Assembly (NCBI GenBank): GCA_029009095.1
Contig: JAQXJT010000007.1
Location: 1-64,000 of the forward strand
Direction: 5' to 3'
DNA length: 64,000 nucleotides
Origin: a bacterium
Lineage (GTDB): Bacteria > Bacillota > Clostridia > Oscillospirales > Oscillospiraceae
The translations under genes were made by a program, and so were the position numbers. Below the pieces are notes generated by a model that ran no database searches, was not told the origin of the DNA, and saw nothing but the letters and a program-made list of their open reading frames with translations. Of this stretch, positions 56,298 through 64,000 are shown piece by piece. Positions within the stretch are counted from its first letter, which is position 1. The number at the start of each line of letters is the position of its first letter.

Positions 56298-57376
56298 GTT
56301 ATGTCGTACCCATCGGACCGTACCACCCCGCTTTGGAGGAGCCGGTCCACGCCAAGCTGTACACCGAGGGCGAAGTGATCAAGGACGCCGAGGTGTTCGT
56401 TGGCTACAACCATCGCGGCATTGAGAAGCTGGCCACCGAGCGCAACGCCATCCAGACCATCGTGCTGGTGGAGCGTGTGTGCGGCATCTGCTCTCACTCC
56501 CACGCTTTCACCTACGCCATGGCGGTGGAAGCTCTCAACGGCACCGAAGTGCCCAAGCGCGGGCAGTATATCCGCGTTATCACCGCCGAGCTGGAGCGGC
56601 TGCACTCCCATCTGCTGTGGCTGGGCATCGCCTGCCACCTGATCGGCCATGACTCCCTGTTCATGCGCATCTGGGACGTGCGCGAGCCCATCATGGATAT
56701 GCTGGAGAAGCTCTCCGGCAACCGCGTCAACTACGCCATGGTCATCCCCGGCGGCGCCCGCAAGGACATCCCCGATGATATGCGCCGGGAGTTCCTGGCC
56801 GGTTTGAAGGGCATTCTGCCCATCCTTGACCGCATCGTGGAGATCGCCACCACCGACAAGACCATCGCCCTGCGTACCAAGGGCGTGGGCATCCTCACCA
56901 CCGAGGACGCCATCCGCCAGGGCGCCGTGGGCCCCCACGCCCGCGCTTCCGGCGTGCCCATCGATGTGCGCAAGGACGCTCCCTACTCCTGCTACGACGA
57001 GTTCGACTTCGACATCGCCGTGTGCGACTCCTGCGACGTCTACGCTCGCGTGGTGGTTCGTGCGCTGGAGTGCTACGAGAGCGCCAAGATCCTGGTGCAG
57101 GCTCTGGAGAACCTGCCCGAAGGCCCCATCAACCTGGGCAACAAGATCCCCAAGATCGCCGAGGGCGAGGTCGTGGCCCGTCACGAGGCGCCCCGGGGCC
57201 AGGTGGTGTACAAGGTCGTCGGCAACGGCACCCAGTACAACCAGCGCGTGTCCATCCATGTGCCCACCTTCAAGAACGCTCCCACCGTGCCCACCATGCT
57301 CCGCGGCAACACCGTGGCTGACGGCGGCCTGATCGTGGCCAGCATCGACCCCTGCTTCTCCTGCCTGGACGACTGA
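56294..57376 (+). CDS. [NiFe] hydrogenase large subunit, group 4 (MbhL/EchE-like)
   Basis: The catalytic subunit with the NiFe site. The N-terminal pair is RVCGICSHSH (Cys63, Cys66) and the C-terminal pair is DPCFSC (Cys354, Cys357), so all four metal ligands are present. The 360-residue protein ends DPCFSCLDD: there is no C-terminal extension after the usual cleavage position, and Asp replaces the common Arg or His. So no maturation endopeptidase would be needed. It overlaps the upstream subunit and the downstream hypA by one base each side of TGATG-type junctions. Confidence 0.95.
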   Translation: MSYVVPIGPYHPALEEPVHAKLYTEGEVIKDAEVFVGYNHRGIEKLATERNAIQTIVLVERVCGICSHSHAFTYAMAVEALNGTEVPKRGQYIRVITAELERLHSHLLWLGIACHLIGHDSLFMRIWDVREPIMDMLEKLSGNRVNYAMVIPGGARKDIPDDMRREFLAGLKGILPILDRIVEIATTDKTIALRTKGVGILTTEDAIRQGAVGPHARASGVPIDVRKDAPYSCYDEFDFDIAVCDSCDVYARVVVRALECYESAKILVQALENLPEGPINLGNKIPKIAEGEVVARHEAPRGQVVYKVVGNGTQYNQRVSIHVPTFKNAPTVPTMLRGNTVADGGLIVASIDPCFSCLDD

Positions 57377-57708
57377 TGCACGAGCTTGCCACCACGCAAA
57401 ACCTCGTCAAAATCTGCGAGGACGCGGCGGCCCGGGAGGGATTTCGCCGGGTCGTGGAGATCCACCTGAGCATAGGCGCCATGACGGGGATCATCCCTCA
57501 GGCGCTGGAGGAGTTTTTCCCTTATGTCTCCGGGGACACCGTCTGCGAGGGGGCCAGGATCGTCAGCAAGATCCTGCCCGTGCGGGTCGAGTGCCCCACC
57601 TGCGGCTACAGCGGCGAGGCCGAAGGCTTCGAGTGTCCCCGGTGCGGCGGAGGGATCCGCCTCACCCAGGGCAGGGAGTTCTTTGTGGACAGTCTCGCGG
57701 TGGAGTAG
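57376..57708 (+). CDS. hypA: Nickel insertion chaperone HypA
   Basis: A 110-residue protein that delivers nickel to the large subunit with HypB. It begins MHELATTQNLVKICED, with the nickel-binding His2, and carries the zinc site CPTCGYSGEAEGFECPRCGG. The start ATG overlaps the large-subunit stop codon, placing it inside the structural operon instead of beside the other hyp genes. hypB is not in the window. Confidence 0.95.
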   Translation: MHELATTQNLVKICEDAAAREGFRRVVEIHLSIGAMTGIIPQALEEFFPYVSGDTVCEGARIVSKILPVRVECPTCGYSGEAEGFECPRCGGGIRLTQGREFFVDSLAVE

Positions 57709-57772
57709 CTTCCCAAAAGCGCAAAACTAATTTTAATAAGGAAAGAAAAGAATCATTCAAGGAGGTGTGCAC

Positions 57773-58297
57773 ATGAAGAAAGCAAGCTTCGGCGCGTGGC
57801 TGGCCACGTTTCTGCTGTGCCTGGGCTTCTGGATGCTGGTGACTCTGTCCACCGCTCCCGATATGCTCATTGCCGGCGTTATCGTGTCTCTGCTGGCCTC
57901 GCTTTTCGCTGCCCGTTTCTTCATCCACGAGAGCCCGTTCCATCTGCTCAACCCCAAGCACCTTTTCAGCCTGCTGGGCTACACCCTGCTGGTGTTCCCC
58001 GTGGAGCTGCTGAAGGCCAACTGGGATGTGGCGCGGCGCGCTCTCAGTCCCGCTCTTCCCATCAACCCCGGCATCGTGAAGGTGCCCAGCGAGATGAAGA
58101 GCGAATACGGCCAGGCTATGCTGGCCAACTCCATCACCCTGACCCCCGGCACCATCACCCTGGATGTGGCCGAGGACGAGCAGGGCAAGGCCTGGTACTA
58201 CATCCACTGGATCGATGTGGCTGAGGGTACCGCCGAGGAACAGGGCGAGACCATCAAGGGCACCCTGGAAAAATGGGTAGGGAGGATCTTCGAATGA
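57773..58297 (+). CDS. MrpE/MbhA-like antiporter subunit
   Basis: A 174-residue membrane protein with two to three N-terminal helices (FGAWLATFLLCLGFWMLVTL). The C-terminal domain carries SITLTPGTITLDVAEDEQGK, the signature of MnhE/MrpE. In Mbh hydrogenases the equivalent is MbhA, part of the sodium/proton translocating module. The ATG follows GGAGGTGTGCAC. It overlaps mrpF by four bases. Confidence 0.92.
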   Translation: MKKASFGAWLATFLLCLGFWMLVTLSTAPDMLIAGVIVSLLASLFAARFFIHESPFHLLNPKHLFSLLGYTLLVFPVELLKANWDVARRALSPALPINPGIVKVPSEMKSEYGQAMLANSITLTPGTITLDVAEDEQGKAWYYIHWIDVAEGTAEEQGETIKGTLEKWVGRIFE

Positions 58298-58548
58298 CGG
58301 AACTGACTGTGTTTGCCGCTATTTACGTCCTGCTGGCCCTGCTGTGCATGATCCGCGTGGCCAAGGGCCCCAGCGTGGTGGACCGGGCCGTGGCGGCGGA
58401 CAGCGTTGATATTCTCACGGACGTGGCGCTGGTGCTCTTCGCGCTGGAGAGCGGCCGCGGCATCTATCTCGACATCGCACTGGTCACTGCCATTCTGGGC
58501 TTCCTCAGCATGGTCTGCGTGGCCCGTTATCTGGAAGGGAGGCTGTGA
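58294..58548 (+). CDS. MrpF/MbhB-like antiporter subunit
   Basis: An 84-residue protein with three membrane helices. IRVAKGPSVVDRAVAADSVD is the MrpF hallmark. Corresponds to MbhB. It starts by ATGA overlap with the MrpE-like gene. Confidence 0.92.
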   Translation: MTELTVFAAIYVLLALLCMIRVAKGPSVVDRAVAADSVDILTDVALVLFALESGRGIYLDIALVTAILGFLSMVCVARYLEGRL

Positions 58549-58550
58549 TC

Positions 58551-58916
58551 ATGTCTGAAATTCTGCGTTACGTCTCCGACGCTTTCGTGGTGCTGGGCAT
58601 CTTCTTCGCCTTCGCCGGCACCGTGGGCCTGCTGCGCATGCCCGACGCCTTCTGCCGGATGCAGTCCAGCACGAACATCGCTACCCTGGGCCTCTACGGC
58701 GCCGTTATCGGCGGCCTGGTGAAGGCCGTCAGCATGATCCTGGAGGGTCATGAACTGGGCTGGACCATGCTCGTGAAGATCGCCCTGATCGGCCTCTTCT
58801 CCATCCTCGCCAACCCCATCGGCGGCCACAGCATCGCCAAGGCTGCCTACCGGAAGGGCGTGGAGCATACGGAGTTCGTCTGCGACAAGTATGGGGAGGA
58901 TGAATTCGATGACTAA
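58551..58916 (+). CDS. MrpG/MbhC-like antiporter subunit
   Basis: A 121-residue protein with three helices. GTVGLLRMPDAFCRMQSSTN matches the GxxGxLRxPDxxxRxHAxxK pattern of MrpG. Corresponds to MbhC. Starts two bases after the MrpF-like gene, and overlaps the next gene by eight bases. Confidence 0.92.
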   Translation: MSEILRYVSDAFVVLGIFFAFAGTVGLLRMPDAFCRMQSSTNIATLGLYGAVIGGLVKAVSMILEGHELGWTMLVKIALIGLFSILANPIGGHSIAKAAYRKGVEHTEFVCDKYGEDEFDD

Positions 58917-59163
58917 TTGGCTGACTGTTCTGAACACTCTCTGCGTGCTTGGCATCATCGTGGGCGGCGTCCTGACCGCCACGCTGAAGAAGCCCCTGAG
59001 CTCCATTCTGGCGCTGGGCGGCTGCGGCGCGTTCGTGGCGCTGGAGTTCATCATCCTCCACGCTCCCGACGTGGCCATCGCCGAGGCGGCTGTCGGCTGC
59101 GTGCTGGGCACCGTCCTCTTCGTGATCGCCCTGCGCAAGGCTACTAAGGAGGAGGAAGAGTAA
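58909..59163 (+). CDS. MbhD-like subunit (DUF4040, N-terminal MrpA-fragment type)
   Basis: An 84-residue membrane protein with three helices. LILAL-type segment SILALGGCGAFVALEFIILH and APDVAIAEAAVGCVL match the DUF4040 domain of MbhD and the C-terminal region of MrpA/MnhA; the Glu in APDVAIAEA lies on the proton path. The ATG lies within the end of the MrpG-like gene. Confidence 0.88.
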   Translation: MTNWLTVLNTLCVLGIIVGGVLTATLKKPLSSILALGGCGAFVALEFIILHAPDVAIAEAAVGCVLGTVLFVIALRKATKEEEE

Positions 59164-59570
59164 TGAAGAAAATTGCAATCCTCCTGGCGCTGGTGATCGT
59201 GCTGGGCGCCGGTATCTCCGCCGTTACTTACATGAAGAACGAGGTTCCCGTTACTTACAACGCCCAGGCCGTGGGCACCGACGCCCGCGAGCTGCTGGAA
59301 AACTATGAGCAGTACGAGGCCGATGTTCACCCCGACGCCAAGGCCGAGGGCGAGCGGAATCTCCCCGAAAACCCCGATGGCATCGCCTCCATCATCGTCG
59401 CCACCGACCTCAGCGAGACCGAGGCCATCAACGATGTGGCCCCCATCGTGTTTGACTACCGTGGTTACGATACCATGGGCGAGAGCTTTATCCTGCTCAC
59501 CGCCATTGCGGGCTCCTACATCATCCTGAAGAACATCAAGGGCAGAGAGGAGGAAGCTGACGATGAATAA
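59163..59570 (+). CDS. MbhE-like membrane subunit
   Basis: A 135-residue protein with an N-terminal helix (residues 3-22) and a C-terminal helix (FILLTAIAGSYIILK), separated by an acidic loop. NDVAPIVFDYRGYDTMGESF is the MbhE/MnhB-N-terminal signature (V-x-x-I-L-x-x-Y-R-x-x-D-T-x-x-E). Starts at the stop of the MbhD-like gene and overlaps the MrpB-like gene by eight bases. Confidence 0.88.
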   Translation: MKKIAILLALVIVLGAGISAVTYMKNEVPVTYNAQAVGTDARELLENYEQYEADVHPDAKAEGERNLPENPDGIASIIVATDLSETEAINDVAPIVFDYRGYDTMGESFILLTAIAGSYIILKNIKGREEEADDE

Positions 59571-60024
59571 TGGCAACAAGATGAAGACCCGCCACGTGAT
59601 CGTCAAGTGCGGCGCCGATCTGTATCTCCCCTTTGCGATCGTGTTCGGTCTGGCCGTGATCCTGTTCGGCACCGTATCCCCCGGCGGCGGCTTCCAGGGC
59701 GGCGTCATCGTGGCTTCCGCCGCGCTGCTGGTCTACCTGGGCCATGGCTTCGACACCATGAAGTCCGCCATCAATCCCCACCTGATGCACAAGGGTGAGG
59801 CTGTGGGCGCCATCGCCTACATCGCCCTGGCTTCCATCGGCCTGGTGGCCGGCGGCAACTTTGTCCGCAACGCCATCTGGAACAACGGCAACCCCGGCAA
59901 CGTCATTTCCGCCGGCACCATCACCTACATGAGCTGGGCTGTCGGCTTCAAGGTGCTCACCGGCGTGGCGTTTTTGCTGATGCTGCTCATCTCTCTGCTG
60001 GGCGGCAATCAGGATGAAATGTAA
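59563..60024 (+). CDS. MrpB/MbhF-like antiporter subunit
   Basis: A 153-residue protein with four helices. LYLPFAIVFGLAVILFGTVS and PGGGFQGGVIVASA are the MnhB/MrpB signature. Corresponds to MbhF in the Mbh complex. Confidence 0.93.
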   Translation: MNNGNKMKTRHVIVKCGADLYLPFAIVFGLAVILFGTVSPGGGFQGGVIVASAALLVYLGHGFDTMKSAINPHLMHKGEAVGAIAYIALASIGLVAGGNFVRNAIWNNGNPGNVISAGTITYMSWAVGFKVLTGVAFLLMLLISLLGGNQDEM

Positions 60025-60038
60025 GGAGGGTAAGTCTT

Positions 60039-60404
60039 ATGATGATTGAAAACTATGTTTGCGCCATCATTCTTCTGGCCCTCGGTATGTATATGCTCAT
60101 GGTGAAGAAGAACCTCATCCAGGTGGTCTGCGGCCTCGGCCTGCTGGACTACGGTGTGAACCTCTTCATCGTGTCCATCGGCTACAATGAGGGTGCTACC
60201 GCTCCTCTGTACATCGCCAGTGAGCTGGAGTATCTGGGCCAGGAGGGCGCCGTCTACTTTGTGGACCCCGTGCCTCAGGCTCTGACTCTGACCAGCATCG
60301 TCATCGGTGCCTGCGTGACGGCCATGGCTCTCTCCATCGTCATCCGCATCGGTCAGAACTACGGCACCCTGGATGCTGACAAGATCAGGAGGCTGAGAGG
60401 ATGA
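60039..60404 (+). CDS. MrpC/MbhG-like (NuoK-type) antiporter subunit
   Basis: A 121-residue NuoK homologue with three helices, showing LLALGMYMLMVKKNLIQVVC and LTLTSIVIGACVTAMALSIV. Corresponds to MbhG. Two adjacent ATGs follow AAGGAGGGTAAGTCTT. Overlaps the next gene by four bases. Confidence 0.92.
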   Translation: MMIENYVCAIILLALGMYMLMVKKNLIQVVCGLGLLDYGVNLFIVSIGYNEGATAPLYIASELEYLGQEGAVYFVDPVPQALTLTSIVIGACVTAMALSIVIRIGQNYGTLDADKIRRLRG

Positions 60405-62332
60405 ACTTTAACGAAATCGTAGTCCATTTCCCCGCTCTCGCCACCATGGTGCTGTTCCTCGGCGCCTTCCTGGTGACGATCTTCGGCGGCAAGAACCGCG
60501 GCGTTCGCGTGTTCCTGGCGATGCTGGCTGCCACCTGCTCCTTTGTGATGGTGCTCTGCGTTGCCAAGTACGTCATCATTGACGGCAACATGATCACTTA
60601 CTGGCTGGGCAACTGGAGCCCCGTGAAGGACTATGCCATCGGCATCGGCCTCGAGGTGGACGCTCTCAACGCCTTCTTTGCCCTGCTGGTCACCGTGACC
60701 ACCTACCTCTCCGGCTGGTACTCCATCAAGTACATGAGCCGTGACGAGGGCGGCGATTACTACTACACCCTGTACCTGATGCTCTCCGGCTCCGTGCTGG
60801 GTCTCGTGCTCACCGGCGACATCTTCAACATGTTCGTCATGATCGAGATCATGACCTTCGCCTGCGTGGCGCTGACCGCCTTCCGCAACTGGAGCAAGGG
60901 CTCTCTGGAGGCCGCGTTCAAGTACCTGGTGCTGGGCTCCCTGGGCTCCACCTGCACCCTCAGCGGCATCGCGCTGCTCTACGCGCAGGCCCACACCCTG
61001 AACATGGCCCAGCTCTCCGCTTTCCTCAGCGGCACCCTGAACCAGCCCAATGTGGTGCTGGCCCTCGCCCTGCTGCTGACGGGCTTCGGCGTCAAGAGCT
61101 ACTGCGTGCCCTTCCACTTCGTGGCGGCCGACGCCTACCAGGCTGCTCCCGCCAGCGTGTCCATGCTCTTCTCCGGTATGGTCAACAAGGCAGGCGTGTA
61201 CGGCCTGATCCGGGTCTGCTACATCATCTTCCAGTCCATGGGCCTGTCCACCGTGCAGACCCTGCTGGTGGCCATCGGCACCGTGTCCATGTTCGTGGGC
61301 GTCACCATGGCGCTGAGCCAGCATGACTTCAAGCGTCTGCTCGCTTTCCACAGTATCTCCCAGATCGGCTATGTGATCACCGCCGTGGGTCTCGGCACCG
61401 CGCTGGGCGTGGCGGGCGGTCTGTACCACGCCATGAACCACACCCTCTTCAAGGGCCTGCTCTTCCTCTGCGCCGGCGCCGTCTACTACGCCACCGGCAC
61501 CACCAACCTGGACAAGATGGGCGGACTGAGCAAGAAGATGCCCCAGACCTGCCTGATCTTCCTGATCGCCGCGTTCTCCATCTCCGGTCTGCCCCCCTTC
61601 AACGGCTTCGTGTCCAAGTGGACCATCTACCAGGCCGTGTACGAGAAGGCCGTCAGCGGCGGCATCGGCTATCTGTTCGTGGCCATCGTGGCCCTGATCA
61701 CCAGCGTGCTGACCCTCGCCTCCTTCATCAAGGTCACCCAGTCCGTGTTCTTCGGCCACAGCCGCGAGTCCTTCCGGGATGTGAAGGAAGTCCCCGGCTC
61801 CATGCTCGTCCCCATGTGGATCCTGGCCATCCTCTGCGTGGTCACCGGCGTGTGGCATGAGCAGGTCACCGCCAAGCTCCTCACCCCCGCCACCAACGCC
61901 GTCATGAATGTGACGCGCTATGTGGACGAGATGATGGGCGTCGGCTACGCCGCCAAGTACATGGGCGCCAACGAGGTGGTCTACTCCTCCGAGATGGTCA
62001 CCGCCGGCGGCATCTGGAACCCCTGGACCTGGCTGATGCTCTTCGGCATCATTCTGGTGGCCTTCGTTCTGGTCTCCGCCATGGGCAAGTCCGGCCGCGG
62101 CAAGGTCATCGATGCCGCCAAGTCTGACGACAAGCACCAGGTGTTCTTCGGCGGCGAAGTCGCCGACGCCAGCGCCGTGGTGGGCAGCGACCTGTTCTGG
62201 GGTTTCCGCAAGAACTTCAGCGGTTACTTCAAGGTCCTGGGCGGTATCCACAGCGGTGTTGTGAATGATTACGCCATGTGGGCCGTGTGCACGCTGGCTG
62301 TGATCATCGTGTACCTGAACGTAGTTCTTTAA
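60401..62332 (+). CDS. MrpD/MbhH-like antiporter subunit with MbhI-like C-terminal extension
   Basis: A 643-residue NuoL/M/N-type proton-translocating subunit with about 14 helices in the first 480 residues. NIFNMFVMIEIMTFACVALT-type helix 5 carries the conserved Glu (DIFNMFVMIEIMTFA), the channel Lys is in FKYLVLGSLGS and the broken-helix region is in KSYCVPFHFVAADAYQAAPA. About 150 extra residues after the core include a helix (WTWLMLFGIILVAFVLVSAM), an amphipathic stretch (LFWGFRKNFSGYFKVLGGIH) and a last helix, as expected if MbhI were fused on; this part is inference. Confidence 0.9.
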   Translation: MNFNEIVVHFPALATMVLFLGAFLVTIFGGKNRGVRVFLAMLAATCSFVMVLCVAKYVIIDGNMITYWLGNWSPVKDYAIGIGLEVDALNAFFALLVTVTTYLSGWYSIKYMSRDEGGDYYYTLYLMLSGSVLGLVLTGDIFNMFVMIEIMTFACVALTAFRNWSKGSLEAAFKYLVLGSLGSTCTLSGIALLYAQAHTLNMAQLSAFLSGTLNQPNVVLALALLLTGFGVKSYCVPFHFVAADAYQAAPASVSMLFSGMVNKAGVYGLIRVCYIIFQSMGLSTVQTLLVAIGTVSMFVGVTMALSQHDFKRLLAFHSISQIGYVITAVGLGTALGVAGGLYHAMNHTLFKGLLFLCAGAVYYATGTTNLDKMGGLSKKMPQTCLIFLIAAFSISGLPPFNGFVSKWTIYQAVYEKAVSGGIGYLFVAIVALITSVLTLASFIKVTQSVFFGHSRESFRDVKEVPGSMLVPMWILAILCVVTGVWHEQVTAKLLTPATNAVMNVTRYVDEMMGVGYAAKYMGANEVVYSSEMVTAGGIWNPWTWLMLFGIILVAFVLVSAMGKSGRGKVIDAAKSDDKHQVFFGGEVADASAVVGSDLFWGFRKNFSGYFKVLGGIHSGVVNDYAMWAVCTLAVIIVYLNVVL

Positions 62333-62345
62333 GGAGGTGGACAGA

Positions 62346-63302
62346 ATGACTTTTGATCCTATGTGGCTCTTCTATATCCTGGTGTTCCCCGGCGTTCTGT
62401 TCTGCTTCGTTGGCGGCACTCTGCTCAACGGTCTGGATCGCAAGATCTACGCCAAGATGCAGAAGCGCATTGGGCCCCCCATTGCCCAGCCCTTCTATGA
62501 CTTCATGAAGCTCATGGGCAAGGAGACCATTATTCCCTATGAGGCGAACCGGACCGTGTACATGGCGGCCCCCGTGGTGGGTTTCATCGCTCTTGTCACC
62601 ACCATGCTGTTTCTCCCCATCTTCGGCTTCCACGCCTTCGGCGGCGTGAACGCCGACATGATCGTGATCATCTACCTGCTGACCATCCCTGCTGTGTCCC
62701 TGATCGTGGGCGGCGCCGCTTCCGGCAGCCCCTACGCCGGCGTGGGTCTTTCCCGTGAGATGGTCGCCGTGATCTCCTACGAGCTGCCCCTGGTGATCGT
62801 GCTTCTGGCTGTGGGCCGCAAGGCCGGCGGCGACGGCGTGACTTTCTCCCTGAAGGCCATCGCCGACTATCAGGCCGCCAACGGTGCCCTGATCTCCCAC
62901 TGGAGCATGATCCCCGCCGCTCTGGCCATGCTGCTGGTGGTGCCCTGCGAAGTGGGCAGCCATCCCTTCGATGTGGCCGAGGCTGAGACCGAGATCTGCG
63001 AAGGTCCCCTGGTCGAGTACAGCGGCGCTCCTCTGGGCGTGTTCAAGCTGAACTACTACGTCAAGCAGCTGGTTTGCTCCGCGCTGTTCTCCGCCCTGTT
63101 CCTGGGCGGCAAGGGCACCGGCATGGTGGCTCTGGACGCGGTGATCTTCTACCTCGAGTGCTTCGTCGTCACCTTCTTCAGCACCACGCTGATCCGTGCG
63201 ATCACCGCTCGTCTGAAGGTTGAGCAGGTCTTCAAGTTCTTCTGGACCGTTGTCGCCGGACTCGCCCTGGTGAGCCTGGTGCTGGCCTGGTACGGCCTGT
63301 AA
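62346..63302 (+). CDS. Membrane-anchor subunit, NuoH/EchB/MbhM-like
   Basis: A 318-residue protein with about eight helices that holds the peripheral hydrogenase arm on the membrane. Signatures are NGLDRKIYAKMQKRIGPPIA near the N-terminus (the quinone-site loop of NuoH, here adapted to a hydrogenase) and EVGSHPFDVAEAETEICEGP, with LVEYSGAPLGVFKL. The ATG follows AAGGAGGTGGACAG. Confidence 0.95.
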   Translation: MTFDPMWLFYILVFPGVLFCFVGGTLLNGLDRKIYAKMQKRIGPPIAQPFYDFMKLMGKETIIPYEANRTVYMAAPVVGFIALVTTMLFLPIFGFHAFGGVNADMIVIIYLLTIPAVSLIVGGAASGSPYAGVGLSREMVAVISYELPLVIVLLAVGRKAGGDGVTFSLKAIADYQAANGALISHWSMIPAALAMLLVVPCEVGSHPFDVAEAETEICEGPLVEYSGAPLGVFKLNYYVKQLVCSALFSALFLGGKGTGMVALDAVIFYLECFVVTFFSTTLIRAITARLKVEQVFKFFWTVVAGLALVSLVLAWYGL

Positions 63303-63314
63303 GGAGGTAAACGA

Positions 63315-63773
63315 ATGTTTGACAAACTCATTAGCAAGAGCGCCGGCAAGTCCCCCTGGCTCTTCCACATCAACGCCGGCAGCTGCAACGGCTGCGACAT
63401 CGAGCTGGTCGCCGTTCTGACCCCGCGCTACGACGCGGAGCGTCTGGGCTTCCGTCTGGCGGGTACCCCCCGTCACGCCGACATCGTCGTGGTCTCCGGC
63501 CCTCTGACCGCTCAGATCAAGGACCGCGTCCTCCGCACCATCGAGCAGGTCCCCGAACCCCGCTGCATCGTGACGCTGGGCTCCTGCCCCGCCTCCGGCA
63601 ACGTGTTCAAGGGCAGCTACTCCGTGGTGGGCCCCCTGAGCAAGTATGTGGATGTGGACGTGGACATCGCCGGCTGCGCCGCCAAGCCCGAGACTATCCT
63701 GCTGGGCCTGCACAAGGCCGCCCAGATCCTCGAGGAGAAGCGTGCTGCGATGAGCAAGGGAGGGAATAAGTAA
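63315..63773 (+). CDS. [NiFe] hydrogenase small subunit, NuoB/EchC/MbhJ-like
   Basis: A 152-residue subunit with the proximal 4Fe-4S cluster next to the NiFe site. The four Cys are GSCNGCD (24 and 27), GSCP (91) and GCAA (121). The last motif is normally GCPP; Ala-Ala is unusual. There is no twin-arginine signal, as expected for group 4 enzymes. The ATG follows AAGGAGGTAAACG. It ends by a one-base overlap with the ferredoxin-like gene. Confidence 0.94.
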   Translation: MFDKLISKSAGKSPWLFHINAGSCNGCDIELVAVLTPRYDAERLGFRLAGTPRHADIVVVSGPLTAQIKDRVLRTIEQVPEPRCIVTLGSCPASGNVFKGSYSVVGPLSKYVDVDVDIAGCAAKPETILLGLHKAAQILEEKRAAMSKGGNK

Positions 63774-64000
63774 TGGCTTTTGATTTTCCGTTCCTGAAAG
63801 AGGCCCTCACCCAGCTGTTCCAGAAGTCCAGCTGCGAGGAGTACCCCTTCAAGCCCAAGGAGGCTTTCCCCCGCTTCCGCGGCCGCATCGTGTTCCACCC
63901 CGAGAAGTGCATCAAGTGCGGCATGTGCGAGCGCGTCTGCGCCGGCGGCTCCATCAGCAATGTGCTGGTTGGCACCACCGAGGAGACCGAACTCTACGAG
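63773..64000 (+). CDS. 4Fe-4S ferredoxin-type subunit (MbhN/NuoI-like), partial
   Basis: The first 76 codons are in the window; the 3' end is cut. A first cluster motif CIKCGMCERVCAGG (Cys46, 49, 52, 56) follows FRGRIVFHPEKC. In MbhN/EchF proteins a second cluster follows, expected beyond 64000. The last Cys is followed by Ala-Gly where Pro is usual. It links soluble ferredoxin to the small subunit. Confidence 0.9.
   Translation, partial: MAFDFPFLKEALTQLFQKSSCEEYPFKPKEAFPRFRGRIVFHPEKCIKCGMCERVCAGGSISNVLVGTTEETELYE

Overview
The window comes from a GC-rich, spore-forming, anaerobic Gram-positive bacterium of the class Clostridia, most like the gut Oscillospirales. Supporting signs are a SpoIVB peptidase, a PerR-rubrerythrin-flavin reductase cluster, IreB, a T-box leader for pheST, sigma-A type promoters with 17-base spacers, strong GGAGG ribosome binding sites and many GTG starts. 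This placement is inference from gene content. No rRNA, tRNA, CRISPR array or insertion sequence was seen.

Layout. Bases 1-5250 (minus strand) hold the rimP-nusA-ylxR-ylxQ-infB operon, with a structured leader before rimP and a 140-base MITE-like element between rimP and nusA. Next are an ADP-ribosylglycohydrolase relative lacking the usual Asp signatures (5320-6405) and a PerR-rubrerythrin-flavin reductase block with two PerR-box-like sites (6525-8181). An orphan MotAB/ZorAB-like motor pair (8784-10708) is followed by gpsA-pgsA-HAD phosphatase, a truncated acetyltransferase remnant, spoIVB, an M14 peptidoglycan peptidase, a solute-binding lipoprotein with malQ, and an ECF sigma factor with a membrane partner (to 20158). 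Bases 20223-26433 are a minus-strand run ending in a pyridoxamine-oxidase-like protein and beginning with an MBOAT/DHHW polysaccharide-acetylation pair. Bases 26582-29417 carry a lipoprotein, alr and mazF with no visible antitoxin. Bases 29511-33599 carry the T-box, pheS, pheT and ireB. A sugar symporter, ferredoxin-type aldo/keto reductase, M23 peptidase, GT2, DnaQ-like exonuclease, LRR membrane protein, GT39, cysteine desulfurase and mtaB fill 33.9-45.5 kb.

Two regions stand out. Bases 45700-50932 form a five-gene minus-strand operon: a beta-lactamase-fold serine hydrolase with a tandem octapeptide stalk, two tandem phosphodiester-glycosidase-like (NAGPA) proteins that are near-identical in the N-terminal half and diverged in the C-terminal half, a small NTF2-like anchored protein, and a divergent Lgt-like membrane protein. 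I do not recognise this as a described system. Bases 51297-64000 encode maturation factors HypF-C-D-E-A and a membrane-bound group 4 [NiFe] hydrogenase with a full set of Mrp antiporter-like subunits (Mbh type), running off the window end. It should couple ferredoxin oxidation and H2 formation to ion pumping.

Most genes are compactly packed, with ATGA-type overlaps and GC-rich hairpin terminators between converging genes.
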